In this document: one piece after another, positions 17,339-25,805 of the stretch
How the letters are laid out: the number at the start of each line of letters is the position of its first letter
Position numbering within the stretch: the stretch's first letter is position 1
Source of the DNA: JBCCFW01 sp039029535
GTDB taxonomy: Bacteria; Acidobacteriota; JBCCFW01
Assembly: GCA_039029535.1 (NCBI GenBank)
Contig: JBCCFW010000013.1
Coordinates: 19,501 to 83,500, forward strand
DNA: 64,000 nucleotides
Reading direction: 5' to 3'
The notes under the pieces: model-generated
The model's database searches: none
Seen by the model: only the letters and a program-made list of their open reading frames with translations
Told to the model about the DNA's origin: nothing
Program-made: the position numbers and the translations under genes

Positions 17339-17623
17339 TCAGTCGCCCTGGTTTCGGATGGCCTCGACCTTGCGGTCTCGGCCGTCCTCCACTCGTCGGC
17401 GGTCGATCTGGTACTCCTCGAGCTCCTTCTCGCGAGCGGCCGGGTCGCGGATGCCGGCCATCCGGTCCCGGTGGAGGATCTCCATCTCGGCGAGCTTGGC
17501 CTCGGCGTCCTGACGGACCTGAGCCATCTGCTCTCGCTGCTCGTCGGTCAGCGCGCCGCGGCGAGGGGCGTCGATCCCCTCCTTCTCGAGTCGTTCCAGG
17601 GCCTTCTCGTAAGCGGACTTCAT
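17339..17623 (-). CDS. Small coiled-coil protein, MKSAYEKALERLEKEG family
   Basis: 94 residues from the ATG at 17623, which follows AAGGAGAG at good distance. An ATG 60 bases earlier is in frame but has no ribosome site. The protein is almost wholly charged helix (LTDEQREQMAQVRQDAEAKL, then AAREKELEEYQIDRRRVE), predicted as one long coiled coil. Short proteins opening with a (K/R)SAYE-ALERLE motif recur in Planctomycetota and relatives, from memory of the family; no function is established. It sits 62 bp before the secreted-protein gene and 68 bp after the sigma factor gene, all on the same strand. Confidence 0.8.
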   Translation of the reverse strand: MKSAYEKALERLEKEGIDAPRRGALTDEQREQMAQVRQDAEAKLAEMEILHRDRMAGIRDPAAREKELEEYQIDRRRVEDGRDRKVEAIRNQGD

Positions 17624-17690
17624 CGGTCTCTCTCCTTCCCGACAAAGGGTAACCGACCGAGACGTCTCGCCGGGAGCCTTCATGGGGAGC

Positions 17691-18323
17691 TCACGCTGCC
17701 CGGTGTCGGGCAGGCAACCCGCGACGCAGCTCGTCCAGGCTCCTGGCCACGAGCCCCTTGAAGGCCGGCACGCTCAGGCCCATCCGCTCCGCTGCGCTGG
17801 TGTTGTCCAACCCTTCCAGGTGACGAAGACGCAGGGCCTGTCGTCGTCGAGGTGAGAGCCGGTCGAGACGGTCCGCCAGCCATCGGAGCTCTTCCTCTCG
17901 TTCGAGCTGACTCGACGGTGTCTCGTCGCGCCAGCGCAGCCCGTGGATGAGACGGTCGGACGGACGCTGATCCATGACGGCGTCGACGTCCAGACGATGT
18001 GGTGCCCGTCCGAGCCTCCGAGCATGCCCGTTGACGACGTTGCGGGCGATGGCTCGGAGCCAGCGGCCGAACGACTCGTCGTCCTCGCAATGGAACCGCG
18101 ACAGGCCGTGCCAGGCGGCGAGCTGGGTCTCCTGCACGAGGTCGTCGAGGGGAACCGCCCCACGAAGCCAGGACGTGGCGCGGTGATTCAGGAAGCGGCG
18201 AAGGGAAGGGCGATGCCGCTCGAAGAGCTCGGTTGCTGCCCGGGGGTCACCTGCGTGATGACTGGCAATCAGTTCGGTGGTGGTCGGGGAAGTGGTGGTG
18301 CTGGTGGTCGTCGTGTTGCTCAT
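17691..18323 (-). CDS. ECF-type RNA polymerase sigma factor
   Basis: 210 residues. Region 2 reads DPRAATELFERHRPSLRRFL with VPLDDLVQETQLAAWHGLSRF and FGRWLRAIARNVV. Region 4 reads DRLSPRRRQALRLRHLEGLDNTSAAERMGLS, a helix-turn-helix that contacts the -35 box. The N-terminal 16 residues are nearly all Thr/Ser/Asn and probably disordered. No anti-sigma gene is adjacent: the next gene on the strand encodes the small coiled-coil protein. Such sigma factors replace the housekeeping sigma at stress or envelope-related promoters. The regulon is unknown. Confidence 0.88.
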   Translation of the reverse strand: MSNTTTTSTTTSPTTTELIASHHAGDPRAATELFERHRPSLRRFLNHRATSWLRGAVPLDDLVQETQLAAWHGLSRFHCEDDESFGRWLRAIARNVVNGHARRLGRAPHRLDVDAVMDQRPSDRLIHGLRWRDETPSSQLEREEELRWLADRLDRLSPRRRQALRLRHLEGLDNTSAAERMGLSVPAFKGLVARSLDELRRGLPARHRAA

Positions 18324-18401
18324 CAGGTCCTCCTCGTCGGGGGGGACCGAGAGCCGTCGGGGCTCTTACCCGATCGGGACCATCCTTCTCCCGCAATGCG
18401 T

Positions 18402-18438
18402 AACGGGCCCGACGATGACCGGCATCGTCGGGCCCGTT
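18402..18438 (-). terminator. Perfect 16-bp hairpin after the secreted-protein gene
   Basis: Arms 18402-18417 (AACGGGCCCGACGATG) and 18423-18438 are exact complements around a 5-base loop ACCGG. The hairpin begins about 30 bases after the stop codon at 18468 on the minus strand. It lacks a T-run on either side, so it may act as a rho-independent-like stop of the GC-only kind or as an mRNA 3' end protector. Confidence 0.65.
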
Positions 18439-18467
18439 CGACTGGAGAGTCGGTGAGGTCAGTGAGA

Positions 18468-19361
18468 TCAGGGACCCGCCGGAGGCGTGATGCGCGCGGC
18501 CAGGCCGAGGATGCGCATGGGCGGCATGGAGAACGCCTGCTTCGTCGCTTCTGCCGTCAGCGGGTTGATGACGTAGAGCTCGCGGGAGAAGTCGAAGCCA
18601 CCCGCCCAGAGCCGACCGTCGCAGCTCGCCGCCAGGCCGTAGAGCTGATGGGGGATGTCACCGTCGTGGGTGACGCAGCCCATGTCGGTCTGGCTGCCGT
18701 CCGTGTCGTCGACCATGACGAGCCGGGAGCTCGGAGCGCCGGTCGTCGGCTCCGGGCAGTCCGGGGTCGTCACGAGGCCGAAGGCCAGCGTGGGGTTGGT
18801 CGGGGAGAGCTTGAGGTAAGTGAAGTCGGCCAGGTGCGCCGGCGGAGTCCACTCGAAGTCGATGGAGCCACAGGTCGGCGGACGGCTCGCGTGGGCGAAC
18901 ACGCGGGACTGGATCCCACCGGCCGTGACCACCTCCTCGGCGCCGGCCACCGGGCGGACCGCCATGGCCGAGAGGTTGCCGCAGCCCGGTGACAGCTCCG
19001 GACAGCTCAGGTACACGCCCGAGGTGAGCACGGGCGATTCCTGAATGCGGAAGACCCGGCCTTCCCAGTCGAAGGGCGGCGCGGTCTCCAGGTGCTCGTC
19101 GACCCCGACGTAGATGGCGTCGCTGGCCACGCCGATGTCCGACACGCACTCCGGACCGAGGTCCACGAGCATCTCGGCGCTGAAGTCGCTGAGGCTCAGC
19201 TTCCAGACCTCGTTGTAGCTGTTGAGCGCGTAGAGATAGCCGTACTCGATCGTGCCCGGCAACGTGCTGGCGGGGTTCTGGGTGCATTGAGCGGACGCGT
19301 CGAGCGCCCCGCCCAGGCTCAGGCAGGCCGCGAGGAAACAAGTGGTGGTCGTCGTCTTCAT
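18468..19361 (-). CDS. Secreted protein, probable beta-propeller
   Basis: 297 residues from the ATG at 19361, preceded by GAGGGA; it opens with a signal peptide (MKTTTTTCFLAACLSLGGALDASAQ). The mature part has blade-like repeats, each with a structural tryptophan or tyrosine: YGYLYALNSYNEVWKLSL, IGVASDAIYVGVDEHL, and LYGLAASCDGRLWAGGFDF. The last, with ELYVINPLTAEATKQ, looks like sugar-lactonase or YncE-type propellers that report where and how values change. Extracellular or periplasmic; no active-site residues can be assigned. It is divergent from the mannosidase gene (about 170 bp between starts) and followed by a strong hairpin. Confidence 0.75.
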   Translation of the reverse strand: MKTTTTTCFLAACLSLGGALDASAQCTQNPASTLPGTIEYGYLYALNSYNEVWKLSLSDFSAEMLVDLGPECVSDIGVASDAIYVGVDEHLETAPPFDWEGRVFRIQESPVLTSGVYLSCPELSPGCGNLSAMAVRPVAGAEEVVTAGGIQSRVFAHASRPPTCGSIDFEWTPPAHLADFTYLKLSPTNPTLAFGLVTTPDCPEPTTGAPSSRLVMVDDTDGSQTDMGCVTHDGDIPHQLYGLAASCDGRLWAGGFDFSRELYVINPLTAEATKQAFSMPPMRILGLAARITPPAGP

Positions 19362-19533
19362 CGTGAATCCCTCAGATGAGGACGCGTTGGTCGAGCTCGA
19401 CAGTGAGTCGCCCCGCGTCCGGTCTTCGAGAGAGTCATGGTCGACGGCTGCGAAACGATGCGAAGAAAGTGAGGGCGTGTTGGTCGGGAGGGGCAGGTCG
19501 GATAACCTCCGGCCCTCACCCGGAAGCACCGTC

Positions 19534-22500
19534 ATGTCGCGCTCGCTCGGTCTCGTTTCGCTCCTGCTGCTCGCGCTCTCCTCGCTCGCTCGGGCCGAGG
19601 AAGCTCCGCGTTACGACCTGGAGCGGCAAAAGGTCCTCTACGCCGTGGGTTACGCCCACCTCGACACGCAATGGCGCTGGGACTTCACGACCACCATCGA
19701 CCAGTACCTGAAGAACACGCTCGACGACAACTTCGCGCTCTTCGAGAAGTACCCGGGCTACGTCTTCAGCTTCACCGGCTCGGTGCGCTACGGGATGATG
19801 AAGGAGTACTACCCGGAGCGTTACGAGAAGCTGAAGAAGTACATCGCCGACGGACGCTGGTTCGTGTCGGGCTCCTCCGTCGACGAGGGCGACGTGAACG
19901 TGCCCTCCGCCGAGGCCGTCCTCCGACAGGTCCTCTATGGCAACGAGTACTTCCGCAACGAGTTCGGCAAGGAGAGCGTGGACTTCATGCTCCCCGACTG
20001 CTTCGGCTTTCCCGCCTCGATGCCCTCCATCTGGGCGCACGCTGGGCTGAAGGGCTTCTCGACCCAGAAGCTCACCTGGGGCTCGGCCGTCGGCATCCCT
20101 TTCGGGGTCGGCGTCTGGGAAGGTCCCGACGGTCGCTCGGTGCTCGCCGCGCTCGATCCCGGCTCCTACTCCACCGGTGTCGAGGGTCGGCTCGATCTCA
20201 ACGAGAAGTGGGCCAAGAGGATCGATCGCAACGGACGCGAGCATGGGGTCTTCGTCGACTACCACTACTACGGCGTCGGTGACGTCGGTGGTGCTCCGCG
20301 TGAGCGGCACGTCAAGGGCTATCTCGCCAGCGTGGACAACCCCGACAGCCTCTTCCACGTCGCGCTGACCTCGTCGGATCAGATGTTCCGCGACATCACC
20401 GACGAGCAGGCCGCGCGGCTCCCACGCTACGTCGGCGACATGCTCCTCACCGAGCACTCGGCGGGCACCCTCACGTCGCAGTCGTACATGAAGCGCTGGA
20501 ACCGCAAGGGCGAGCTGTTGGCTGACGCCGCCGAGCGCGTCGCCGTGGCCGCGCACTGGCTGGGTGCTGCGTCCTATCCACTCGACAAGCTCAACCGCGC
20601 CTGGGAGCGACTGCTCGCCAACCAGATGCACGACATCCTCCCGGGCACCAGCCTGCCGCGGGCCTACACCTTCTCGTGGAACGACGAGGTTCTCGCGCAG
20701 AACGTCTTCGCCGAGGTCCTCACCGACTCGGTCGGCGCCCTGACCCGAGTCCTCGACACCGACGTCGACGGCGTGCCGCTGGTCGTCTACAACCCGCTGG
20801 TCATCGCTCGTGAAGACGTCGTCGAGGCCGAGGTGACCTTCCCCGGCTTGGCTCCACGCAGCGTGCAGGTGGTCGACCCGAGCGGAACGGCCGTGCCCAC
20901 TCAGGTCCTCGAGCGTGACGGCGCCACCGTGCGTCTGCTCTTCCTCCCCGAGGTCGGGCCGAGCTCGCTGAGCGTGTTCACCGTGCGCCGTGGTGAGGCG
21001 ACGGTCCGGTCTCAGCAGCGTCCCTGGGCGCGAGGCCGGGTGGTGGAGAACTCCGAGTACCGCGTGACCATCGACGAGAACGGTGACCTCGCCAGCATCG
21101 TCGACCGACGGCACGGGAACCGCGAGCTGCTCCGTGCGCCGGCGCGGCTCGTGTTCACCAAGGAGAAGCCGCAGTCCTTCCCGGCCTGGAACATGGACTG
21201 GCGCGATCGTCAGCGTCCGCCTCTCGGCTACCTGGACGGTCCGGCGACGATCCGGGTGGTCGAGGACGGTCCGGTGCGGGCGGCCATCGAGGTCACGCGC
21301 ACGGCACGCAACTCGACGGTCACGCAGCGCATCCGATTGAGCGGGGGCTCGGCCGGGCGACGGGTCGAGATCGACACCGAGATCGATTGGCAGTCCACCG
21401 GCTGCGCCCTGCGTGCCGAGCTGCCGCTGACCGTGTCGAACCCGGTGGCCACCTACAACTGGGGCATGGGCACCATCGAGCGGGGCAACAACGACCCCGT
21501 GAAGTACGAGGTCCCCTCCCACGAGTGGTTCGACCTCACCGATGCGAGCGGTGCCTACGGCGTCACCGTCCTGGAAGACTCGAAGTTCGGCTCCGACAAG
21601 CCCGACGATCAGACCGTGCGGCTCACGCTGCTCTACAGCCCGGCGGTGCGTCGCTCCTACATGGACCAGCACAGCCAGGACTGGGGTCGTCACGAGATGC
21701 TCTACGCCGTGCAGGGCCACCCCGGCGACTGGCGTGAGGCCGGCACGGAGTGGCTCGGCCGTCGGCTGAACCAACCGCTCGTCGTCTTCCAGTCGAAGAA
21801 GCACGCCGGGTTCCATCGCGCGATCGGTCCCATCGTCAGCGTGAGCACGGACCAGGTCGACGTCCGGGCCCTCAAGAGGGCGGAGCAGGGCGACCACGTC
21901 ATCGTCCGTCTCCAGGAGCTCCACGGACGCGAGGCGAAGGACGTGTCGGTGCGCGTCGGTGCGCCCATCGTCGAGGCTTGGGAGGTCGACGGTCAGGAGC
22001 GACGCATCGGCGACGCCAGGGTGGTCGACGGCGCGTTGCTGACGGGGCTCGGTCCGTACTCGCCGCGGAGCTTCGCGATGAAGGTGGCGCACGGGCATGG
22101 CCTGGAGCCCCCGCGGAGTCAGCCGCTGACCCTGCCCTTCGACGTCGACGTCGTGAGCACCGACGCCGACCGCAGTGACGGGGCCTTCGACGCCGACGGT
22201 CGTAGCCTGCCGGCCGAGCAGCTCCCCGAGACGATCGTGACCGAGGGCATCGAGCTCGTCCTCGGGTCGACCGAGCCCGACCAGCTCAACGCCGTCGCGT
22301 GTCGAGGGCAGGCGATCCAGCTGCCCGCCGGCGCCGAGGAGATCGTGCTGCTCGCTGCCGCCACCGAGGATGTCGCCTCACGGCTGCGAGTCGGTGACCG
22401 CGTCGTGCCGTGGAGCGTGCAGGCCTGGACGGGCTTCATCGGTCAGTGGGACGACCGTCTCTGGGACCGCGAGTTCCCCGAGGTCGACTTCCGTGGCGAA

Positions 22501-23409
22501 GGACACGTCGTCGGCTTCACGCCCGGCTACATCAAGCGCGATCCGGTGGCGTGGTTCGCGACGCATCATCACCACCCCGTGCAGGGCAACCGCGCCTATC
22601 GCTTCAGCTACCTCTTCAAGTACGTCGTCTCCCTGGAGACCGGTGACACCGTCCTTCAGCTGCCGGACGACCCACGGATCAAGGTACTGGCCGCCACGGC
22701 CGTGCGTGATTCCAACGGCGGCGTGCAGCCAGCTCATCCGCTCTACGACGACTTCGACGACCGCGGTCCGCTCGACCTGCGTCACGTGTACCCGCCGCCG
22801 CCGGTGCCCGTCTTCCAGGGCGTGACGCCCGTCGGCACCTTCGTCATGGACAAGCAGGGCAGCTTCGAGGAGCTGTCGATGGGCGCGCCGCGCAACGACG
22901 ACCTCGTGCGTGCTCGCGAGGGCGGGCCGTCCTTCCGCTTCCACGAGGGTGACGGCGAGTGGCCACCCCACGGTGGCTCCGGCGCCGTCGACGATCGCTT
23001 CCCTCGGCTCAACGACGGTGAGGTCGCCCAGAACGACGACGACACGCGGCGCTGCGTCTGGTACGACACGGAGGGGCGCTTCTCGATCGACCTCGGTCGG
23101 GTCGTCGAGCTCGATCGCGTGAACACCTATTCCTGGCACCGACTCGAGCGTGCGCCACAGTGGTTCTCGCTCTGGGGCTCGACCGCCGAGCAGGCGCCGA
23201 GCCCGGGTCTCACCCACGGCGCCGCCGAGGGCTGGACCTTGCTGGCCGTGGTCGACACGCGCTCGCTCGGGCAGGGGGGCATCCAGGGCTCGTCGGTGAC
23301 GGGGCCGGAGGGACGACCGCTCGGTGCCTGGCGTCACCTGCTCTGGATCGCACAGGACGTCGGCAACGGCACGTTCTTCACCGAGATCGACGTCCACGCG
23401 GGCCGGTAG
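19534..23409 (+). CDS. Secreted GH38 alpha-mannosidase-like enzyme with C-terminal carbohydrate-binding-like domain
   Basis: 1291 residues from the ATG at 19534, which gives the signal peptide MSRSLGLVSLLLLALSSLARA. Catalytic domain: AHLDTQWRWD (residues 41-50) carries the zinc-binding His and Asp, and MLPDCFGFP (152-160) carries the nucleophile Asp155 of family GH38. The middle helical domain has NQMHDILPGTSLPRAY, another GH38 signature. A large beta-sandwich region follows. The last 100 residues (FSIDLGRVVELDRVNTYSW, then FSLWGS) look like an F5/8-type C (discoidin) domain that may bind carbohydrate. It should release alpha-linked mannose from extracellular or periplasmic glycans. It ends in TAG, and a second exported protein starts 8 bases later. 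Confidence 0.93.
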   Translation: MSRSLGLVSLLLLALSSLARAEEAPRYDLERQKVLYAVGYAHLDTQWRWDFTTTIDQYLKNTLDDNFALFEKYPGYVFSFTGSVRYGMMKEYYPERYEKLKKYIADGRWFVSGSSVDEGDVNVPSAEAVLRQVLYGNEYFRNEFGKESVDFMLPDCFGFPASMPSIWAHAGLKGFSTQKLTWGSAVGIPFGVGVWEGPDGRSVLAALDPGSYSTGVEGRLDLNEKWAKRIDRNGREHGVFVDYHYYGVGDVGGAPRERHVKGYLASVDNPDSLFHVALTSSDQMFRDITDEQAARLPRYVGDMLLTEHSAGTLTSQSYMKRWNRKGELLADAAERVAVAAHWLGAASYPLDKLNRAWERLLANQMHDILPGTSLPRAYTFSWNDEVLAQNVFAEVLTDSVGALTRVLDTDVDGVPLVVYNPLVIAREDVVEAEVTFPGLAPRSVQVVDPSGTAVPTQVLERDGATVRLLFLPEVGPSSLSVFTVRRGEATVRSQQRPWARGRVVENSEYRVTIDENGDLASIVDRRHGNRELLRAPARLVFTKEKPQSFPAWNMDWRDRQRPPLGYLDGPATIRVVEDGPVRAAIEVTRTARNSTVTQRIRLSGGSAGRRVEIDTEIDWQSTGCALRAELPLTVSNPVATYNWGMGTIERGNNDPVKYEVPSHEWFDLTDASGAYGVTVLEDSKFGSDKPDDQTVRLTLLYSPAVRRSYMDQHSQDWGRHEMLYAVQGHPGDWREAGTEWLGRRLNQPLVVFQSKKHAGFHRAIGPIVSVSTDQVDVRALKRAEQGDHVIVRLQELHGREAKDVSVRVGAPIVEAWEVDGQERRIGDARVVDGALLTGLGPYSPRSFAMKVAHGHGLEPPRSQPLTLPFDVDVVSTDADRSDGAFDADGRSLPAEQLPETIVTEGIELVLGSTEPDQLNAVACRGQAIQLPAGAEEIVLLAAATEDVASRLRVGDRVVPWSVQAWTGFIGQWDDRLWDREFPEVDFRGEGHVVGFTPGYIKRDPVAWFATHHHHPVQGNRAYRFSYLFKYVVSLETGDTVLQLPDDPRIKVLAATAVRDSNGGVQPAHPLYDDFDDRGPLDLRHVYPPPPVPVFQGVTPVGTFVMDKQGSFEELSMGAPRNDDLVRAREGGPSFRFHEGDGEWPPHGGSGAVDDRFPRLNDGEVAQNDDDTRRCVWYDTEGRFSIDLGRVVELDRVNTYSWHRLERAPQWFSLWGSTAEQAPSPGLTHGAAEGWTLLAVVDTRSLGQGGIQGSSVTGPEGRPLGAWRHLLWIAQDVGNGTFFTEIDVHAGR

Positions 23410-23416
23410 TCGTCTC

Positions 23417-24532
23417 GTGCTTCGGAGCTTGTTCGTCGGCGCGCTGAGCCTGCTGCCCCCGATGGCGGCCTCGGCGCATGGTCTCCATGCCTCCGAAGGA
23501 CGGATCCACGTGGAGCACGATCGGCTCCGCATCGTCGAGCACGTGCCGGTCGAGCATCTCCCCGAGCTCGGTGACGTCAGCGCGTCGCGTCGGCTCGACC
23601 TGCTGCACGCTCACCTGCTCCGCGCGCATCCGCCGCTCCTGCTCGACTTGCGGCTACTGGATTTGCGCCGCGACCGTCTCTCCGAGCTCGGTCCTCTCGA
23701 GCTCGTCATGACCAGCTCCACTGAGGCTGGTGACTCGGGTGTCGCCTGGGTCAGGGAGTGGGACAAGGCCGGCGTGAGCCACGTTCACCTCCAGCTCCGG
23801 CGGCAGGTGTTCGAGCGAGTCGGGCGACGCCGTGAGCTCCGGCTGAGCGTCACGGAGAACGCCATGGAGCGGTCGCCGCTGGTGGTGAGTAGCGACGCAC
23901 CAGCGGTCTTGAACCTGCAACTGGCCACCACGACGGCCCGTGATGACCGCTGTGGTGAGGCGCTCTTGGTCGACGATGCCGAGCGAGCGCGGGCGCCCTG
24001 GGTCCTGGTCAACGTCGGATCCGGATTGATCGAGACTCAGGTCGTCCTGGCGTTCTCTCTCCTGGAGCGCTGGGAGCCGGTGCCTCGGCGTGAGCGGTCC
24101 GTGCTCCAACCGTCCGAGCAGCAGGCGGCGTATCAGGTCGCGGCGAGCCAACTCGACGGAGCCCTGGTCGTTCGCGTGAACGGCGAGGAGCACTCGACCC
24201 TCGACGGAGGGCTTCTCCTCCAGGGTCTTCGCGACGGTTCCGAGGACTCGCCGCTGCACCTCCCGACCGCCTACTTCCGTGAGAGTCGGGCAGGCCTGGT
24301 CGACGTGGATGAGCTCGTCGTGGAGTGGACGCGCTTCGATGCGCGGCTGCCCGCCGTCGAGCTCGTCGTCGAAGTCGAGGGGATCTGCGAGCAGCGACGT
24401 CTCACCGGCGAGAGCCCGGGCGTCCGGTGGCGTCGGGGAGAAGGGCTCAGCCCGACGCAGCGCCCGCCCGGGCGGCCCGCTTCTCGGCCGAGTGCTTCCG
24501 GAGCTGCTCGAAGAGCACGGCCGCCAGGATGA
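23417..24532 (+). CDS. Exported protein of unknown function
   Basis: 371 residues if begun at the GTG at 23417, just after the mannosidase stop, giving a signal peptide-like start (MLRSLFVGALSLLPPMAASA) followed by HGLHASEGRIHVEHDRLRI. The mature part is charged, strand-rich and without transmembrane segments; I recognise no domain. The coding frame overlaps the last 86 bases of the convergent sugar permease gene. The arginine/proline-rich final 25 residues are antisense to the permease C-terminus and may be non-conserved read-on. Coupled to the mannosidase by position only. An upstream in-frame start inside the mannosidase gene also exists. Confidence 0.6.
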   Translation: MLRSLFVGALSLLPPMAASAHGLHASEGRIHVEHDRLRIVEHVPVEHLPELGDVSASRRLDLLHAHLLRAHPPLLLDLRLLDLRRDRLSELGPLELVMTSSTEAGDSGVAWVREWDKAGVSHVHLQLRRQVFERVGRRRELRLSVTENAMERSPLVVSSDAPAVLNLQLATTTARDDRCGEALLVDDAERARAPWVLVNVGSGLIETQVVLAFSLLERWEPVPRRERSVLQPSEQQAAYQVAASQLDGALVVRVNGEEHSTLDGGLLLQGLRDGSEDSPLHLPTAYFRESRAGLVDVDELVVEWTRFDARLPAVELVVEVEGICEQRRLTGESPGVRWRRGEGLSPTQRPPGRPASRPSASGAARRARPPG

Positions 24533-25805
24533 CCAGGCCCAGCACGACCTTCTGCGTGTAGCTCTCGACGTTGGTCAGGTTCATCCCGTTGTTGATGACG
24601 CCCATGATCAACGCCCCGATGAGCGTGCCGGTGATCTTGCCCTCGCCCCCGAACAGGCTCGTCCCGCCCACGACCACCGCGGCGATGACGTGCAGCTCGT
24701 ACGACTGACCGTAGGTCGGCGCGCCGCTCTTGAGCTGCGAGGCCATGAGCACGCCGCCGAGCCCCGCCAGCGCGCCACAGCAGGTATAGGCGAAGAGCAG
24801 CACGCGTCGCACGGGCACGCCGGCCAGGCGCGCTGCCTCAGGGTTACCGCCCACGGCGTGAAGATAGCGACCGAGCACCGTGCGCTCGAGCAGCACCCAC
24901 GCGCCGACGTAGAGCACGACCATGAGGGTCACGGCGTGGGGGATGCCGAGCAGCGGGTCGGCTCCGCGTCCGAGCGTCTCGAAGCCGTCGGGCAGCTCGT
25001 GGATGGGTCGGCCCCGAGAGATCAGGTACGCCAAGCCACTGCCGACCTGCATCATGGCCAGCGTCGCGATGAAGGGCGGCACGCGGAAGCGCGTGATGAC
25101 CAAGCCGGACAAGGCTCCGGTGACCGCGCCGGCGAGGAGTCCGCCGAGGGCGCCGAGCAAGACGATCGGAAGCGACGCCTCGACGCCACCCATCCGCGCG
25201 ATGGTCCAGGTCGTGACGACGGCTGACAACGCGATGAGGCTCCCCACCGAGAGGTCGATGCCGGCGGTGAGGATGACCATGGTCATGCCGATGGCGATGA
25301 TGGCGATGACCGCGATCTGGCTGGCGACGTTGAGCAGGTTCGACTTGAGCAGGAACGTCGGCCAGCTTCGGGTCGGCGGGGACATCAGGCGAGCACCGCC
25401 GAGGCCCGGCAAGTCGGACTGGATCGAGCCGACGATGGCGGCGGTGTCGCTGGGGACCGCGAGGACGTCGACACCCGACGCCCCTTCGAGCGCGGCACGG
25501 ATCGCGGCCGGGCTTCCCGCGACGGTGAGGATCGGAGACCTACCGGTCTCATCGAGCCGACGCTTCAGCTCGTCGACGAACTGCTCTCCTTCCGCACCGG
25601 CCCGGGAGAGCACGGCGATCGACGTGCCGGGAGCCGTGTCCACGAGCTCGTCGACCAGAGCCTCGGCCGCGCGAGTGCCCGCGAGCTGCTGGGGCTGGAG
25701 CGTGAGCACCGAGAACAGGGCGCAGAGGGCGAGCAGCACGCCGAGCATGCCCTGACCCGCCAGCCAGCTTCGCCAACCTCCGCGCTTCGAGCTCGTCTTC
25801 GTCAC
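24447..25805 (-). CDS. Sugar ABC transporter permease, ribose/xylose (RbsC) type
   Basis: 452 residues. The core from about residue 135 is a typical RbsC-like permease with eight or more hydrophobic segments and the signature run MTMVILTAGIDLSVGSLIAL. Near the end it has VVGGTSLFGGEGKITGTLIG, the cytoplasmic coupling region for the ATPase. The usual family length is 310-340 residues. The excess is an insertion of about 100 residues between the first transmembrane helix and the rest (TSIAVLSRAGAEGEQFVDEL through VDVLAVPSD), soluble and alpha/beta in character, expected on the periplasmic side. Its start overlaps the ATPase gene's stop by 4 bases. With the ATPase and binding protein it imports a sugar-like solute. 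Confidence 0.93.
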   Translation of the reverse strand: MTKTSSKRGGWRSWLAGQGMLGVLLALCALFSVLTLQPQQLAGTRAAEALVDELVDTAPGTSIAVLSRAGAEGEQFVDELKRRLDETGRSPILTVAGSPAAIRAALEGASGVDVLAVPSDTAAIVGSIQSDLPGLGGARLMSPPTRSWPTFLLKSNLLNVASQIAVIAIIAIGMTMVILTAGIDLSVGSLIALSAVVTTWTIARMGGVEASLPIVLLGALGGLLAGAVTGALSGLVITRFRVPPFIATLAMMQVGSGLAYLISRGRPIHELPDGFETLGRGADPLLGIPHAVTLMVVLYVGAWVLLERTVLGRYLHAVGGNPEAARLAGVPVRRVLLFAYTCCGALAGLGGVLMASQLKSGAPTYGQSYELHVIAAVVVGGTSLFGGEGKITGTLIGALIMGVINNGMNLTNVESYTQKVVLGLVILAAVLFEQLRKHSAEKRAARAGAASG

